From Glandiceps talaboti (taxonomy: Eukaryota > Hemichordata > Enteropneusta > Spengelidae), in NCBI RefSeq assembly GCF_964340395.1, contig NC_135563.1, forward strand, positions 19,701,651-19,765,650: a stretch of 64,000 bases of DNA, written 5' to 3'. Under the pieces are notes generated by a model, which saw nothing but the letters and a program-made list of their open reading frames with translations, was not told the DNA's origin and made no database searches. This document shows positions 1 to 11,800 of this stretch, in pieces. How positions within the stretch are numbered: position 1 is the stretch's first letter; each line of letters starts with the position of its first letter. The translations under genes and the position numbers were made by a program.

Positions 1-143
1 AGCTATGATTATTGCAGCTAGATCCAAAGACACATTCCATTCTTTTATGCCACTCATAGTTCAGCTGTAGTCACAGGCACATCCATGTGCATTGCATAAG
101 GGCCTTTACAGGTAAACCCTGGATCAGTAGTATCACATTGATC

Positions 144-221
144 TAGTCTGTATGCCAACTGTGGTCTAACCACTGTGAGTAAAGGTATAAATCATAACGA
201 TACTACATAGGAACTAGACTA
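144..221 (-). mobile_element. MITE-like repeat, family A copy
   Basis: Read on the minus strand, it starts TAGTCTAGTTCCTAT, contains a CGTTATGATTTATACC core, and ends GTTGGCATACAGACTA, so the two ends are short inverted repeats. Similar units lie near 431-470 (truncated), 6953-7038 (two joined or nested copies), 7159-7246 and 54239-54304. Repetition plus inverted ends points to a short non-autonomous DNA transposon. No clear target-site duplication was found for this copy. Confidence 0.5.
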
Positions 222-695
222 CATTGATCCGACCTTAAATTCATTCTGACTTGAGGAATCGCTTGTCTCTGCTACTCTCCTGTCAGCTCTGTGATATATC
301 CAAGTCACAAGGTTCATGTGTACTACAGTCAAGTGAAGTGTCAATAGTTTATTTTTCCTTACATTTCGTACTAGGGTTTGTTTTCCCCACAGCTTATCTA
401 CACTATTTCAAACATCTGCACAGTTGTGATAGTCTAGTTCCTTTATAGTCTGGATGCCAAATGTGGTTTCTAACCAGTCTGGTCATAGTCCCTGAATCGT
501 TACAAAAAGTTATTCATCCAATCAGTACCAACCCCAGCTGCTATAGTGACGTAAACAATGTATAAGTAGCATCTTGAGCTGACAAATATATCATATTTGG
601 ATATTACATAACCGCCTCAATAAACACTAACTTTATGAGGGACTGTGGTATTGGTTAGAATTTTGTGATTGATTAACAAAGACATGATGTTACAT

Positions 696-925
696 TCTTT
701 GTCATAAAAGCTTAGCAATTGGGTGTTTGAGATACACACAATCCTTGTTTGAGACACACTGAATCCTGGTCATAAGAGCTTAGCATTTGCCATTTTATGC
801 TACAATTTACTCTACAAGAGAACACTCAAAAGATGCGTTACGGGGGGGGGGGGGATGACTTCTTCAAAGCATCCTGCTTTACGCACTGTTACAATTTTGT
901 GTGGTGTCTAAGACACACAAACTTC
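696..925 (+). repeat. Dispersed repeat, family B copy
   Basis: This unit shows TCATAAAAGCTTAGC, then a GTTTGAGACACAC core, a GGTCATAAGAGCTTAGCATTT block and a CAAAAGATGCG end. The same blocks in the same order occur near 36090-36240 (plus strand), and inverted near 4135-4230 and 4331-4457. It is a diverged interspersed repeat, probably a non-autonomous transposon. Class unknown. Confidence 0.5.
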
Positions 926-1005
926 TGGTCTGTCGAACCATGGAAGTATAACCCACCATGGTCGAACCATGGAAGTATAACCCACAGGAAGAACAACTGA
1001 GTTAA
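925..1005. repeat. Short tandem duplication with a distant inverted partner
   Basis: The block GTCGAACCATGGAAGTATAA followed by CCCAC occurs twice in a row here. Its reverse complement, continuing into the same flanking bases (AGTTGTTCTTCCTGTGG), lies at about 2650-2692. The two sites may be the ends of one larger compound element of about 1.7 kb. Confidence 0.45.
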
Positions 1006-1647
1006 TCCCTTTAAAAATCCTTTGTTTTAGACCGAGTTAATCCCTTTATACCCATTGTGTGAAATCCCTCTGATCTTAGGTTGGGTGTCGCGCTGGCAGT
1101 GGGCGACGTTGGTTACCAGGGCGTGGCTTTTTCATGTGAGCGTTGCTAAGCCGTCTCTGTTACGGGCAAAGGTCACTGCATATGCGCATAACGTTTCATT
1201 GAAAAGACAGCGTCTTCCTGAGGTAAACAGTGTTTGTTGTAACGCGATCGAGTAAGATTGACGGAAGTTACACCAATTTCTAGTTTGCGCACTCGTTTTT
1301 GTGAATGTTTTTCAACTCTCGATTTCAATATGTGGAACAAATCAGAACAAAAACTGTCTTTGAAGAAAATGAACCGCAGATTACATGCTTTCCAACGGTA
1401 TTTTTGTCTACATGTTCCGGTTTGTTCCGGAGTGTGCAGACGCGAGTTGAACATTTTGATTTCTTGACATCACCACGTACGCTCGTGTCCCCTTTTTTGT
1501 CATTTGCTTATATACAAATGCACAGGGAAGCATTTTCTTACTTTTTTAGGTGGTTTTGGTGTCAGTAAGACTATTATTTGTCTGCTGTAGTGGTTGCTAA
1601 ACTTGTTGACTACAATGCGACTCTTCATTTCCCTTACTTTCTATCCA

Positions 1648-2233
1648 CAGGCATTTGTTTCCCGAGTTATGTCTCAGAATATTTCTATCAGAATACAATA
1701 AAATGTCGATAATATCGTTAATGTTGACGTATTTAGCCAACTATATATGAAAGGGGTAAAATTACACTTGTTTCTGTGATCGCACAGGTTCACTCGCCGC
1801 GAAAGAAGACACGAGGTTTGAAAGGCAGCCGCCATTAGTACCGTACATAAACATGAACTTTCAACCGGCCGTTGAAGTGGGCAAACATTTCGATTTTACC
1901 TTCCGTCCCTTCCTAGTTCCCAAATGTAACAATCTTCCGATAAATCGCGTCGTTGTTACAATCGGAGCATGCCTACCAAAGATATCAACCGATTTCTGAC
2001 GCCATGGATCGGAGCAGAATGTTTTTCTAACTACCTATTTTGCATATTGTCCTAGCCCTTTATGTAACTACAGCAGCACATGTTACGGCCGATAGCGGCT
2101 CTCCATTTACCATGTAAACATATCCAATCACTTTTTCGGAAGGTAGTTAGAAAAAAATTATCTCCTCCAATTCCCCTTGTAATTTTATTCTGATAGAAAT
2201 ATTCTGAGACATAACTGGGGAAACAAATGCCTG
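1648..2233. mobile_element. Non-autonomous DNA transposon with about 50-bp terminal inverted repeats
   Basis: The left end (1648-1702, starting CAGGCATTTGTTTCCC) is the near-perfect reverse complement of the right end (2183-2233, ending GGGAAACAAATGCCTG). The match runs about 50 bp with a few differences. The roughly 590-bp element has no coding capacity. I could not find a convincing target-site duplication, so the superfamily is not assigned. Confidence 0.6.
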
Positions 2234-2264
2234 CGTTTCTACCTCAGACTTATGTGTAACGAGT

Positions 2265-2607
2265 ATCCACGACAACACCCGAACTACGTCATTAATATGC
2301 TAAGCTCGTTCCGGACACCCGGAAGTTGTTCACACATCGTTAGGAAAGCCAGCTTATCAAGCTTAAAGTAAGCGGTTACTGATGTGTGAACAACTTCCGG
2401 GTGTCCGGAACGAGCTTAGCATATTAATGACGTAGTTCGGGTGTTGTCGTGGATGTCTTGTCTTGTCCAGTAATGGACAAGACAAGACATCCACGACAAC
2501 ACCCGAACTACGTCATTAATATGCTAAGCTCGTTCCGGACACCCGGAAGTTGTTCACACATCGTTAGGAAAGCCAGCTTATCAAGCTTAAAGTAAGCGGT
2601 TACTGAT
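2265..2607. repeat. Triple repeat forming two alternative perfect hairpins
   Basis: A 74-bp block at 2265-2338 is repeated inverted at 2381-2454 and again in direct orientation at 2489-2562. The middle and right copies extend into an 89-bp perfect inverted repeat (2381-2469 and 2474-2562) around a 4-base loop GTAA. The left and right copies also share the following 45 bases, making a 119-bp identical direct repeat (2265-2383 and 2489-2607). The absence of mismatches indicates a very recent event or an assembly artefact. Confidence 0.85.
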
Positions 2608-2988
2608 TGCAGTGCAAACAGCGGCATCCAACATGTGCTGTTTGATCCCACCCCAGTTGTTCTTCCTGTGGGGTTATACTTCCATGGTCGAACAGAGTAA
2701 ATTGTTGACATTAACTCTCAAATGCAAAGGATTTATGAACATCAGAAGATGCCGCTTTAACGTGGAAGAGAGCACTCGAGCAGTCAGTAGACATCTACGT
2801 GACAGTGTTTTCGGTGACCATCCTGCTTTCCACTGCTATTTCTTGTGTCTCCTTTTTAACCCCTTTCTCGCTGTGTCTTTTTGTACAGTACATACGTCCA
2901 GTGTTTACATCAAATTTTAAAAAGTGGTGTATGATACGCTCAAACTTCAATTTTCTTCATCCAAATTAGATGGTACTCTGCCGTGATA

Positions 2989-3062
2989 GTAGTCCTGCTT
3001 GCATATGGAATAAGTCGTCCCTTCCTTGAGCAAAACACGTGCACTGTCTGCAAGCAGGACTA
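2989..3062. mobile_element. Small hAT-like MITE with 8-bp target duplication
   Basis: Ends GTAGTCCTGCTTGCA and TGCAAGCAGGACTA are inverted repeats. The direct repeat CCGTGATA flanks the unit at 2981-2988 and 3063-3070. Eight-base target duplications are typical of hAT transposons. A related end occurs near 36535-36550, and a looser relative at about 41818-41882. Confidence 0.6.
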
Positions 3063-3287
3063 CCGTGATAGTGACTCTTCAAAATCACAATATATGACTT
3101 GGTCGCGGTCCAATGGATGTTTTGCATCTCGTCAGCCATCTAGGTCCATGGAACCGTAAAAAGGGGGTACTTTTTCAGATCACCCTCCAAGAATATGGGT
3201 AGGATGCCCCTTTTCTACTCTCGGAAGAAACTTCCCCAACGAAGGCCCAGGGAGAAAGGTCCTGCAATCCAGGACCTAGTCTATCAG

Positions 3288-3367
3288 CTAGCCCTCGGAT
3301 GTTCTTCCGATAAAATACGACACACAGCCGAACAACGCTATCGAGGATGGAACATCCGAGGTCTAGC
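3288..3367. mobile_element. Hairpin MITE
   Basis: About 25 bases beginning GCTAGCCCTCGGATGTTC at the left recur inverted at the right (GAACATCCGAGGTCTAGC) with few mismatches, around a core of roughly 30 bases. No coding sequence. A further inverted pair, TCTAGCGAATGTCAT near 3362 and ATGACATTCGCTAGA near 3716, suggests it is nested with a larger unit. Confidence 0.45.
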
Positions 3368-3725
3368 GAATGTCATCAGGATATAAATAACTGCCAATCA
3401 GAGAACCGTATTTAGCGACAAGCACAAACAGAGGACAATAGCTAAATTTTCATGCATATTCATCTTAAGGAGGGGCTTGTATAAATAACCACCAATGCGT
3501 TAACTGAAATGTGTGAATGACAACGTCTACACACTCATCAAACTCACAATTACCATAAACCGATAAGCCATAGTAATGACGTAAATGTGTTTGTCAACAC
3601 TTGCATGCAGAGATTCCCCGAGGTCATAGGTTATTGAATATATTAAAGTATATATATGCATAGATGGCCCAACCCACCACTCAATGTAATCTCAATGGAA
3701 TGTCCGGTCTGAAAATGACATTCGC

Positions 3726-3804
3726 TAGACTGTTCGGGCAGGCCCTCACATGCGAACTTCGTTCGCTTATAGTTATAGCATCGAAAGAAAGCCCGAACGT
3801 CTAG
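3726..3804. mobile_element. Hairpin MITE
   Basis: Left end CTAGACTGTTCGGGC and right end GCCCGAACGTCTAG are inverted repeats enclosing about 50 bases. It abuts the ATGACATTCGCTAGA inverted partner of the unit at 3362, so these small elements appear to have inserted next to or into one another. Confidence 0.45.
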
Positions 3805-4134
3805 CAGCAAGACTATCCAGGACCGTGTGCAGCGTATGGATTAGATGTCCTTGAAAGTAAAACCTCCCGGATTTCAGGAAGAAGGGGGTTTTTGCAGTGA
3901 TTTTCTCCCAGATTCACCAAAAAAAAAGGGGGGGAGTCGTCTTTTTCATTGAAATATCACTGGAAAATGGGTACATATGAAATTTCGCTAACAAGCATGG
4001 GTACCCACCCATCCATGATCCAGGGACTGCCACTGCCGGGGGAGTCGGAGAATCAGAATTGTACAGGGTGTTGGTCACTGAAAACACCCGTCGTTAAGAC
4101 TGTCTGTACTGTCAATCTATGTTGACGGCCCTTT

Positions 4135-4457
4135 GATGCGTTCTGCTTCAGAGTAAATTGTTGCAGAAAATCCCCAAATGCTAAGCTCTTATGACCAGGA
4201 TTCAGTGGGTTTCGAACACCTCAATTCTGGTCATTTGGGTGTTTTCTACATCTGACATCAAGGGTTGCGTCAACCACAGTCGATACAGACGTAAGTTGGT
4301 GTGGTTTCGCTTGGACTGTTTCTAACTGATGCATCTTTTGATGTGTCCTGTTTTAGAGTAAATTGTTGCACAAAACGGCAAATGCTAAGCTCTCATGACC
4401 AGGATTGTGTGTGTCTCAAAAAACACCCAAATGCTAAGCTTTTATGACAAAGAGTGT
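4135..4457 (-). repeat. Dispersed repeat, family B, two inverted copies
   Basis: Two units here carry GAGTAAATTGTTGCA followed by AAATGCTAAGCTC and TGACCAGGATT, the reverse complement of the blocks at 696-925. The second is nearly full length and ends in GCTTTTATGACAAAGA. A stretch between them does not match the family. Confidence 0.5.
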
Positions 4458-4564
4458 AATGACTGTGGATGGCTGTGTTAGCCTTCGCCTAACACGTCAA
4501 CAAAAGGTTAGACCCACTAGGCTACTGTATGTGATCGATGAAGGCGCACAGTACTGGGATAGTA

Positions 4565-4663
4565 GTATACGAGTAGAATTATGCAGTAGATAACGGTACA
4601 TACAAAACAAACCAAGTTTTAGCTATTTATGCGAAGCTCCGAGGACTGTGAGAGAATCTAGGC
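4565..4663 (+). repeat. Fragment of the family C transposon
   Basis: The blocks GGTACATACAAAAC and GGACTGTGAGAGAATCTA resemble the right end of the element at 42883-43430. The left part (near 4480-4520) matches the inside of that element in inverted orientation, so this is a rearranged or truncated copy. Confidence 0.4.
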
Positions 4664-4670
4664 GAAATGA

Positions 4671-6061
4671 AGAAAACAATTTATAATTTCTTTATATTTT
4701 GCGGTGATTCCGGCGTATGTGGACCCATTCTCGCAAACCAGAGTTAGTATTTATATCTCTACATTTCTCTCCTGTGGGAGGCTCGTTAAGAACGTTGCCG
4801 TAAAACAGGCCGTGGATTGCGACGATGATGTGGACCCCAGGGATGTGGACTTACGCGATCCTAGAAACCCATGTTATTTTACCCTTTTCATACATTATTT
4901 GCCAAGTATCTCAAAATTATCGATATCTTATCTGTATTCTGACATGATCAACATTCCAGACTAGTTGGTGATGATACCACGTTGGCTGGCAATCTGTTCC
5001 ATATCTCAACTGACCTTCGTACAAAATTAATGCATACTTTCTCAGACAATATCTCATAAATCTGTATCTTATGACCTCCGATACTCGAAACTGCTGCGTT
5101 ATACATTCCCTTCAATTTTTGTATTTTTTGTATTCATGTCTCCCCTTGCACGCAGATACCAAGCTATTCATGATCAGACATTCGAAGACCAACGTTCGGC
5201 ATGACATTATTATATACACGATAGCACTGTAGTCATGTAGCGATCTCTATACGTATAACAACAGTAAAAGTAGTAACCTCACTGGAAATTTAATGACAAT
5301 TAAAAGTCACCTTCGATAGAACGAAGACAAATGTGCCATGTCACTCGTATGGTTTACTGAGGGCTAACGCAGATTTAGTAGATAGTCGTAGATACCAACA
5401 TGAAAATAGATTAAGACAAAAGAGTATTTTAAGACTTAATCAATAACAAAAGCTTGTTTACATAAAGTAAGCTTGTGCCATAATTACCCAGAATGAACTA
5501 TTCACCCCCGACAACGAATGGTTAAATCCGTCGTATTTTGGGGGATAAATGTGAGACCTTGGTATATAAAAAGAGTCTTTGTAAAAAGAGTCTTTGTCTA
5601 CCAACACACAAACAACAGCGCTTGGCATAAAGATAACAACAATTTCCAATACAACTAATCGTTCCCGAACTGCGTATACATGTATATGTAGTTGAAAGCT
5701 GCGATCTTGAGATTGAGACTGAGAAAGAGAGAACGCAAGGAAGAAGAAAAAATATCTACCCAAGGTTTAAGAACACTCAGCTAAGTTTGGCGTCCAGGTG
5801 ATTCGCGACAGGTAAACTTTTTTTTTTGCTCATTTAGGCTGTTTGTATTATATTACAGCAATGTGATTTAATGTGATTGCCATTGGCGCAGGCTAATTAT
5901 ATGGCGAGACAGGCGAGGGCTCCTACAATCCCTTGTAGTGGTCAAGTACTAACTAGACCAGTCTAATGTTATAGTCGAGAACAGTTTTGGCTTGGATGAT
6001 CAATGTGCTGTAGTATTATCGTTTCATTCAGTTTTGACTCGTTTACGAAAGAAATATTTCG
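4671..6061. other. Intergenic, nothing recognised
   Basis: The only local structure is a 15-base duplication AAAAAGAGTCTTTGT at about 5568-5598. The open frames at 4704-4964 and 5458-5763 (minus) show no domain, signal peptide or splice context that would support a gene. Confidence 0.5.
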
Positions 6062-6493
6062 TCATATCCAGTCTGACAGGACAAGGTCGATTTTGCCAAC
6101 CCCTAGGCTAGCCAAATCCGGAAAAGACCGGAAAACTTGAACTAAGTAACCGGGTTTTTTTACCTGCCCCCCCCCCCTCCTGTCTTCTTGTGTAGCAAGG
6201 TTAACTACTTTCTGTGTAGTGTTTAATTTAGCTTCCTTAGTTCTGGTATCATATTTATTGCTCTCCGATAATTTGTTGAAGAGGCTAATGTCTTTTTTAC
6301 GATGTGGATTCCAAAACTGAAGTGTACATTCGATGTTAGGTCTGACTAAAGAGTTGAACATATTCATGATGACAAATATAAATGTGTATGTATGTGCCTT
6401 TTGGTGATACCTAGAGTCCTGTTTGCATTTTTGGCTGCAAGACGCCCAAATCTTTTTCTTCTGAGTGTTTCCCCGGTACTGTTTATCATTCAT
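6062..6493 (-). pseudogene. LINE reverse-transcriptase remnant
   Basis: A minus-strand frame of 143 codons contains SLVRPNIECTLQFWNPHRKKD at roughly residues 48-68. The pattern R-P-x-x-E-x-x-x-Q-x-W-x-P-x-x-x-K-D is the conserved segment after the reverse-transcriptase core in CR1/jockey-type non-LTR retrotransposons. The rest of the frame matches nothing obvious, contains no catalytic YADD, and is low in complexity, so this is a decayed 3' fragment. Only about 40 residues carry the evidence; the outer limits are those of the open frame. Confidence 0.55.
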
Positions 6494-6950
6494 CTGAGTG
6501 ATTGCGACAAGTCGGGTGAACGCCTCTAGTTCCTTGGGACTACGCGGAACTTGAAATTTTTCTCTCTCTCTTTAAAAAAAACAACAAAAAACAAGGGTTG
6601 AGGACACTTTCCGTTACAACACCAAAACTGAATAACAAACTCAAAACATTAAATTTGAAAGTTATAGGAGGCTAAATTTTGTTTAAAAAATCTCCCATTC
6701 TACTGTAGCAGGTGATCAAAATTGCCGACAAGTGGCGACTGGTTAGTATATATCAAAAAGGCATATAAACACATGTATGTACCCGGTGTATGTACAAAAT
6801 AGGCTGCAGTGACTGTGTTACCCAACATTAATACACATACAAAATAGCATACCAAGCAATAAAACCAAAGATACTACAATCCCCATAACACCGTAAAAGG
6901 AAAAATAATAAAATACACATTGAACCATCTGTACACAGCCATAAATGTAT
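6494..6950. other. Intergenic, nothing recognised
   Basis: AT-rich sequence with short A and CT runs near 6560-6600. No open frame, repeat family or motif was identified. Confidence 0.4.
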
Positions 6951-6952
6951 AG

Positions 6953-7038
6953 TATAGTTCCTATACAGTATCGTTACCATTAGACCCCCACCCACAGTCT
7001 AGTTCATATAATTATGGTATCGTTACGATTTACACCTT
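6953..7038 (+). mobile_element. MITE family A, two joined copies
   Basis: TAGTTCCTATACAGTATCGT is followed within 60 bases by a second start, AGTCTAGTTCATATAATTAT, and another ATCGTTACGATTTACACC core. This looks like one copy inserted in or next to another, both truncated at their far ends. Confidence 0.45.
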
Positions 7039-7158
7039 CGACATATACATTCAAGACAAGACTTAGAAGTATTCATATTTTAACCCTTGACCCCCATTGG
7101 CGTGATACTCCTAAATGTAAGGAGGCGGTGCCAATTATTTACCCAGATCCATATCCAC

Positions 7159-7246
7159 TAACAGTCTAGTTTCTATACAGTGTCGTTACCATTTATACCT
7201 CCACCCAGAGATCACATTCAACTTGATGCCAACGGTTGGCATACAG
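7159..7246 (+). mobile_element. MITE family A copy
   Basis: Begins AGTCTAGTTTCTATACAGTG, has the CGTTACCATTTATACC core, and ends GTTGGCATACAGACTA. It is the most complete plus-strand copy and aligns with 144-221 in the opposite orientation. Confidence 0.55.
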
Positions 7247-7249
7247 ACT

Positions 7250-8758
7250 ATAAAATAACGATACACAGCCATAGTGAAATGTGTCATCAAAAATCTTGTT
7301 TCAAAATTAATAGAAGAATAGACTATATCATACGACGAAATTGTGCACCTTATTAGCATAATTACACTAATTGAAGATGGAACACAACAATCATAAGACA
7401 TCAGCTATTGAGATTTAGGATACTAATGGAAACAGGTGCAAGGCGTGACGTTGTCTTTACTCTTGGGAAACGAGACCGTGTCAGGATGTGATTTTACTGT
7501 ATCATACAGAGTACATCCTAGGCCGATCACCCGGCACCCGGAACAAGACAAACGAGACAAAACGATGGAAATAGAGGTAAATGAAGACATCTAACCGCTT
7601 TCACCACATCAGATTTTAATCAGATTGATCCCAGGAGTACACCTCCCGATCTTTCCAAATTTACAATACAAGAGAAATACTCCTCTTCACATGATTCAGA
7701 AATGATTAAAGAAAGGGGACATAAGAAGTAGTGATAATTATATGGTAGTTTGTCTAAATGCTACACGTTGTTATCGAATTACCCCTTCTTTTTGTCAGAG
7801 ATTTTGATATTCAAAGATGCACGGATAGCACTAAGACTATTTAAAGGTGTACGTACTCTCTTCTAATTGTAAAAGAAGAACTACCGAAACCCAAAAATTC
7901 GTATGTAGAGTTCACTATTGTATCATCAGTATACAGTGTTATAATGCCCGAAAAAAAATTGTTAAAAAGATCCGACTTACCCATATTTGGGCCTTACATG
8001 ATATCACCCCATACACTAGTTAACTTTTGTGAATATGACGGAGGAAACAAGTATTGATTAACACTAGTATCTGTTTCCAGTTTGTTGAAAAACTCTTCGA
8101 ATACATATGTTCATCTGAAGTCGCAAATACAAGTTTATATTGTATCTATACCCTGTGCCAAGCACGGGCTAATGTCTAGTGATTGTAGAAAACAGAGCAT
8201 GCAGAGAGTCGTCCTTTGATACGAATCTAATGACATACGATGTATATGTTCACTCTGATGTACCCCAAGGTGATGACTTGGACGGCGCCCTTCTGTCCAT
8301 TATACGTTCTACAATGTGTCGAAGACCCGGCCCCGTTGTCAATGACCTCCAAACGCTATCAAACCAGTGATGTACAATCAATGTAGGCTACACACGTTGC
8401 AGGCCTAAATCTGATTATAGACGTCTTCAATCTTTTAGTTAGTAATTGTGTAGACGATTGGGGAGGAAACCTTGAATATATCACAGTACGTATCGTTTCA
8501 AGGAAACTACCTACGTCATAAGCTGATATTATATTTACAGACTTGATAAAACAGTAAAGTAATAAAGGTATAGACGTCATCAAAGAGTTGAGCCTTTTAT
8601 AAATTGTCAAAGTGATATTTAGAATCCAGGCCATCGGGATTTTGAATTTTGTTTATAAAATCAAAAATCTCCATCCCGTGCATTCCAGACTAATGTCTCG
8701 TTTGCTATGACTTGAAACATTGACACCTCTATATCATATATGTTGTGTTTAGACGTCA
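7250..8758. other. Intergenic, nothing recognised
   Basis: AT-rich. Short open frames at 8179-8370 and 8359-8634 (minus) are unremarkable in composition and have no family motif. Confidence 0.4.
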
Positions 8759-8760
8759 TA

Positions 8761-8864
8761 TAGTCTAGTTCATACAGGGAGTTCCTAAACGTACGCGTTT
8801 TGATTACTGCGATCATCTCTGCTCACTCGTACGCGTACGCGTACGTATAAGAACTAGACTAGAC
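8761..8864. mobile_element. MITE with TAGTCTAGTTC ends and a CG-rich palindromic core
   Basis: Left end TAGTCTAGTTCATAC and right end GTATAAGAACTAGACTA are inverted repeats. The left end matches the start of family A, but the interior differs and carries ACGTACGCG motifs on both sides plus a short tandem ACGCGT run. It may be a sister family using the same transposase. Confidence 0.55.
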
Positions 8865-8869
8865 GTCGT

Positions 8870-11800
8870 TCGAAGTACCGTTCTACAGGTTGGTTCTTTC
8901 TAGCCTAGAATCCATGCGAATGAATTGAAGTTTTTGAATTTATTATTTCCCCATCATGGAGAAATTAAAAATTACCATTCCCCTGGATTCTGGGCTAGGT
9001 CCCTACATCAAAACTGTCTTATTGATAACATCGATAGCCTCCAGTTAAAACAATCGATATAGGATAAGGTATTATACATAGCTATATTACAACCATCTAG
9101 AAAATTGACAGTTCTATTTGAAATGGAGAGATGTCTGTGAGCCTGGTCACTATCTTGCATGATTTATGTGGACCCCACTTTTTGTTCTTTTTTTTCCGTA
9201 GGCGTCAATTTGAAATCCGTTTTTTTTACTATAAGTGTATAAATTATTCTATAAATTTGTCTGGATATACTTGCCGATTCAAATTCCCTTTAAGATATTT
9301 CAGATCGCAATACATTTTAGCCCTGGCCGTCGTATTGATCTGACTATTAAATAGCAGGTTGAACTCTTTAATGAAAGCTCGTGGTGCGGGGTTGACTTCA
9401 GGCAGGAAAGCTACAGAAATATTGACTTGGGTAAATGTCTTGTAGATTTCATCAGCACAATACTCCCAGAGATAACAAAAGATAACAATACTTATACCAC
9501 TATCTAGGTTTTAGTGAGTATATATTTACAAAACAGTTTTGAAAAGTTCTCATCTAGTGGACCTGTTCAATCGTCTGTTTCTTGTCTTAACTGTATTTAG
9601 CATTGTCACCACATAACAGTATAATCCTGTTTGTCCCGTTATCACTGTTCTGGCCTGTTTGATGCCCTGTTAAAAATTAGGCAAATGAAGTACTAGTGTT
9701 AGAGAAATCTAGCTATAATCAGTGACTATAACCAGTCTATTCCACCCACATTAGATTGTTCGAGAACATTACCTGGTATTGGTAGACCGAACCATTTTTC
9801 TACAGGGGGAGGGGGGTCTTTGTTTGTACACAAAAATCTACAAGTTGAGTAAACACGCTATTGTAAGGGAAATTAAAGATATTAAATATTATAACAATTT
9901 GTAATATTTGTTTATATAAAGCAGATAAATTATTTGTTGTGTTGTTATAGTTACCGTCTCAGAAAACTAATAGAAATAGTGGTCTGAGCTACTAGCTACC
10001 ACACAGAACGTTGATCTGTTTTTATTCACGTCCATTGCGTATACAACTCGTAGGTTGATTGGTTTATAATTATGTCAAATTTGTTTTTGAAATGAATAGG
10101 GTAATCATTTTGTACTTCAATTTCCACCTCTTCAATCAATAGTGTCCGTACCAATACGAGTGTATGGTTATGATGGTAATACATGTACTGTAAAGGGCTC
10201 TGCAAGTTGGTCAGTGGTTCGATCCTCGTCGCTGCTACTTACTAGTATATATGTGAGTTTTTGAACCATCAGATCAACCCAACTGTATAAATGAAGAACT
10301 GATAGAACGAATATTGCATCGTGAAAGACGTCATTTTTTATGTATTTACGGAGGCACCTGGGATTGTATGCTGCTCAAGGATTTGAGGAATTTCAAGGGT
10401 ACTTATTGTATTCTAGATAATAACGGGCATATTGAATATGCATTATTAGCCGGTGGCTAAGTTACAATAAGATGAAGGACATTACTTCAAGAAGGGCCGA
10501 AGTATTATTTAAATACCATTAGGTCCTAGTGGTTGAAAGGGATTGTATTGTGCATGTCTACACGCTTTATTTCATTGTGTATAACAAACCTCTGTACAGA
10601 GTAACGCCATTTGTTGGTACCTCAAACAACTGTTACGTCATCATCGTCAGGCATACAAACTGTCGCTATGTGTTTCGAGTCACGTGAAACAATAGGGAGC
10701 AGAGAGTATGTGATGGGCAATTTGATTCTTCTTACTTGCGTCTAAAATAAAACTTATTTTCTTTTTCTTTCTTACTTGCCATGGTTTATTGCCTATCAAA
10801 AGGGAACCGCTTCTAGTCTTCCTTCATTTTTGGCTGAATATTTGTTCCAAAAGATTGATTGAATTAAGATGTACACGTACGTTGTCTTTCCAATCGTACC
10901 AATATGTAAATCACAGAGAAGAAAATTATTAAATTGTGCCAATGAAAATATCTCTAATCTAATCCTTTTGATTATCGTGGCATCAGTTACACCTCTGACT
11001 GGGGGCGAGGGAGAGGGGTAGTTTTCATTGGAAAAGGTCCACACTGAACAAACATTCAACTTATTAATCCACCTTACAACCCCTCAGCATAGAACGTATG
11101 TGCATAGACATTGGAGAAGTCTATGCTTACACCTTATCAGTATGCGATTGGATGTAAAGAGAGATCTGAAAGATTCGATGAAGGTTAGAACTAGAGGTCC
11201 TAATCCCCGAAATGTAATAATGTTCTGTGTAACCATGGTAATATGATACCACGGAAATTAGAAACAGGCCCGCTCTTCATACATATCCATGTCTATATAT
11301 ATTTCAAAGTATCGGCCTATATACTCTTCGTATTTCTTGATGCCCATGGCTGTATAGATTTGGTGTCATTTCACATTGCCATTCCAAAGTAGGCCACTTT
11401 GCACCACTCGTCTCATCTCATCTCATCTCATCTCATCTCATCTCATCTCATCTCAAGGCGTCCTGCTAAAAACGCTAGTACAGCTTTTATACTACGTAAA
11501 TGTATAACTAAGTAAACACATGCATGGATGGAGATAAAGATGTATTCGACATCTACCCTAACAGATGTAACTGTATGTTAACAAGACTGTAGAAGATAGT
11601 AGAACACCTGCTGTCTAACAGTTTCTAGGATTTCAGTTGACTGAGAGGTATCAGAATACAAATCTACACGTGCTGTCACAGTACCTTCCCAGGGTTTCAA
11701 TCCGAGATTATCGTGCCAGTTTTATCTTTGTCAGTGACGTCATACATGTAGGATGTTCTTATTGCACATGGCTTCATACATACTAGTAAACTTACACCAA

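Larger units (their letters stand above)
1..4670. other. Repeat-rich intergenic region with nested small inverted-repeat elements
   Basis: I recognise no gene here. The stretch contains at least seven inverted-repeat units, listed separately, plus a G homopolymer at about 842-854. Segments 222-640, 1006-1640, 2700-2980 and 3805-4130 hold nothing I can identify. The open frames near 1.2-1.5 kb and 2.6-2.9 kb lack recognisable motifs and fall in or beside repeats, so I treat them as chance. Confidence 0.6.

Noticed and set aside
3195-3386. Basic 63-codon frame
   Set aside because: Its second half is the hairpin MITE at 3288-3367.
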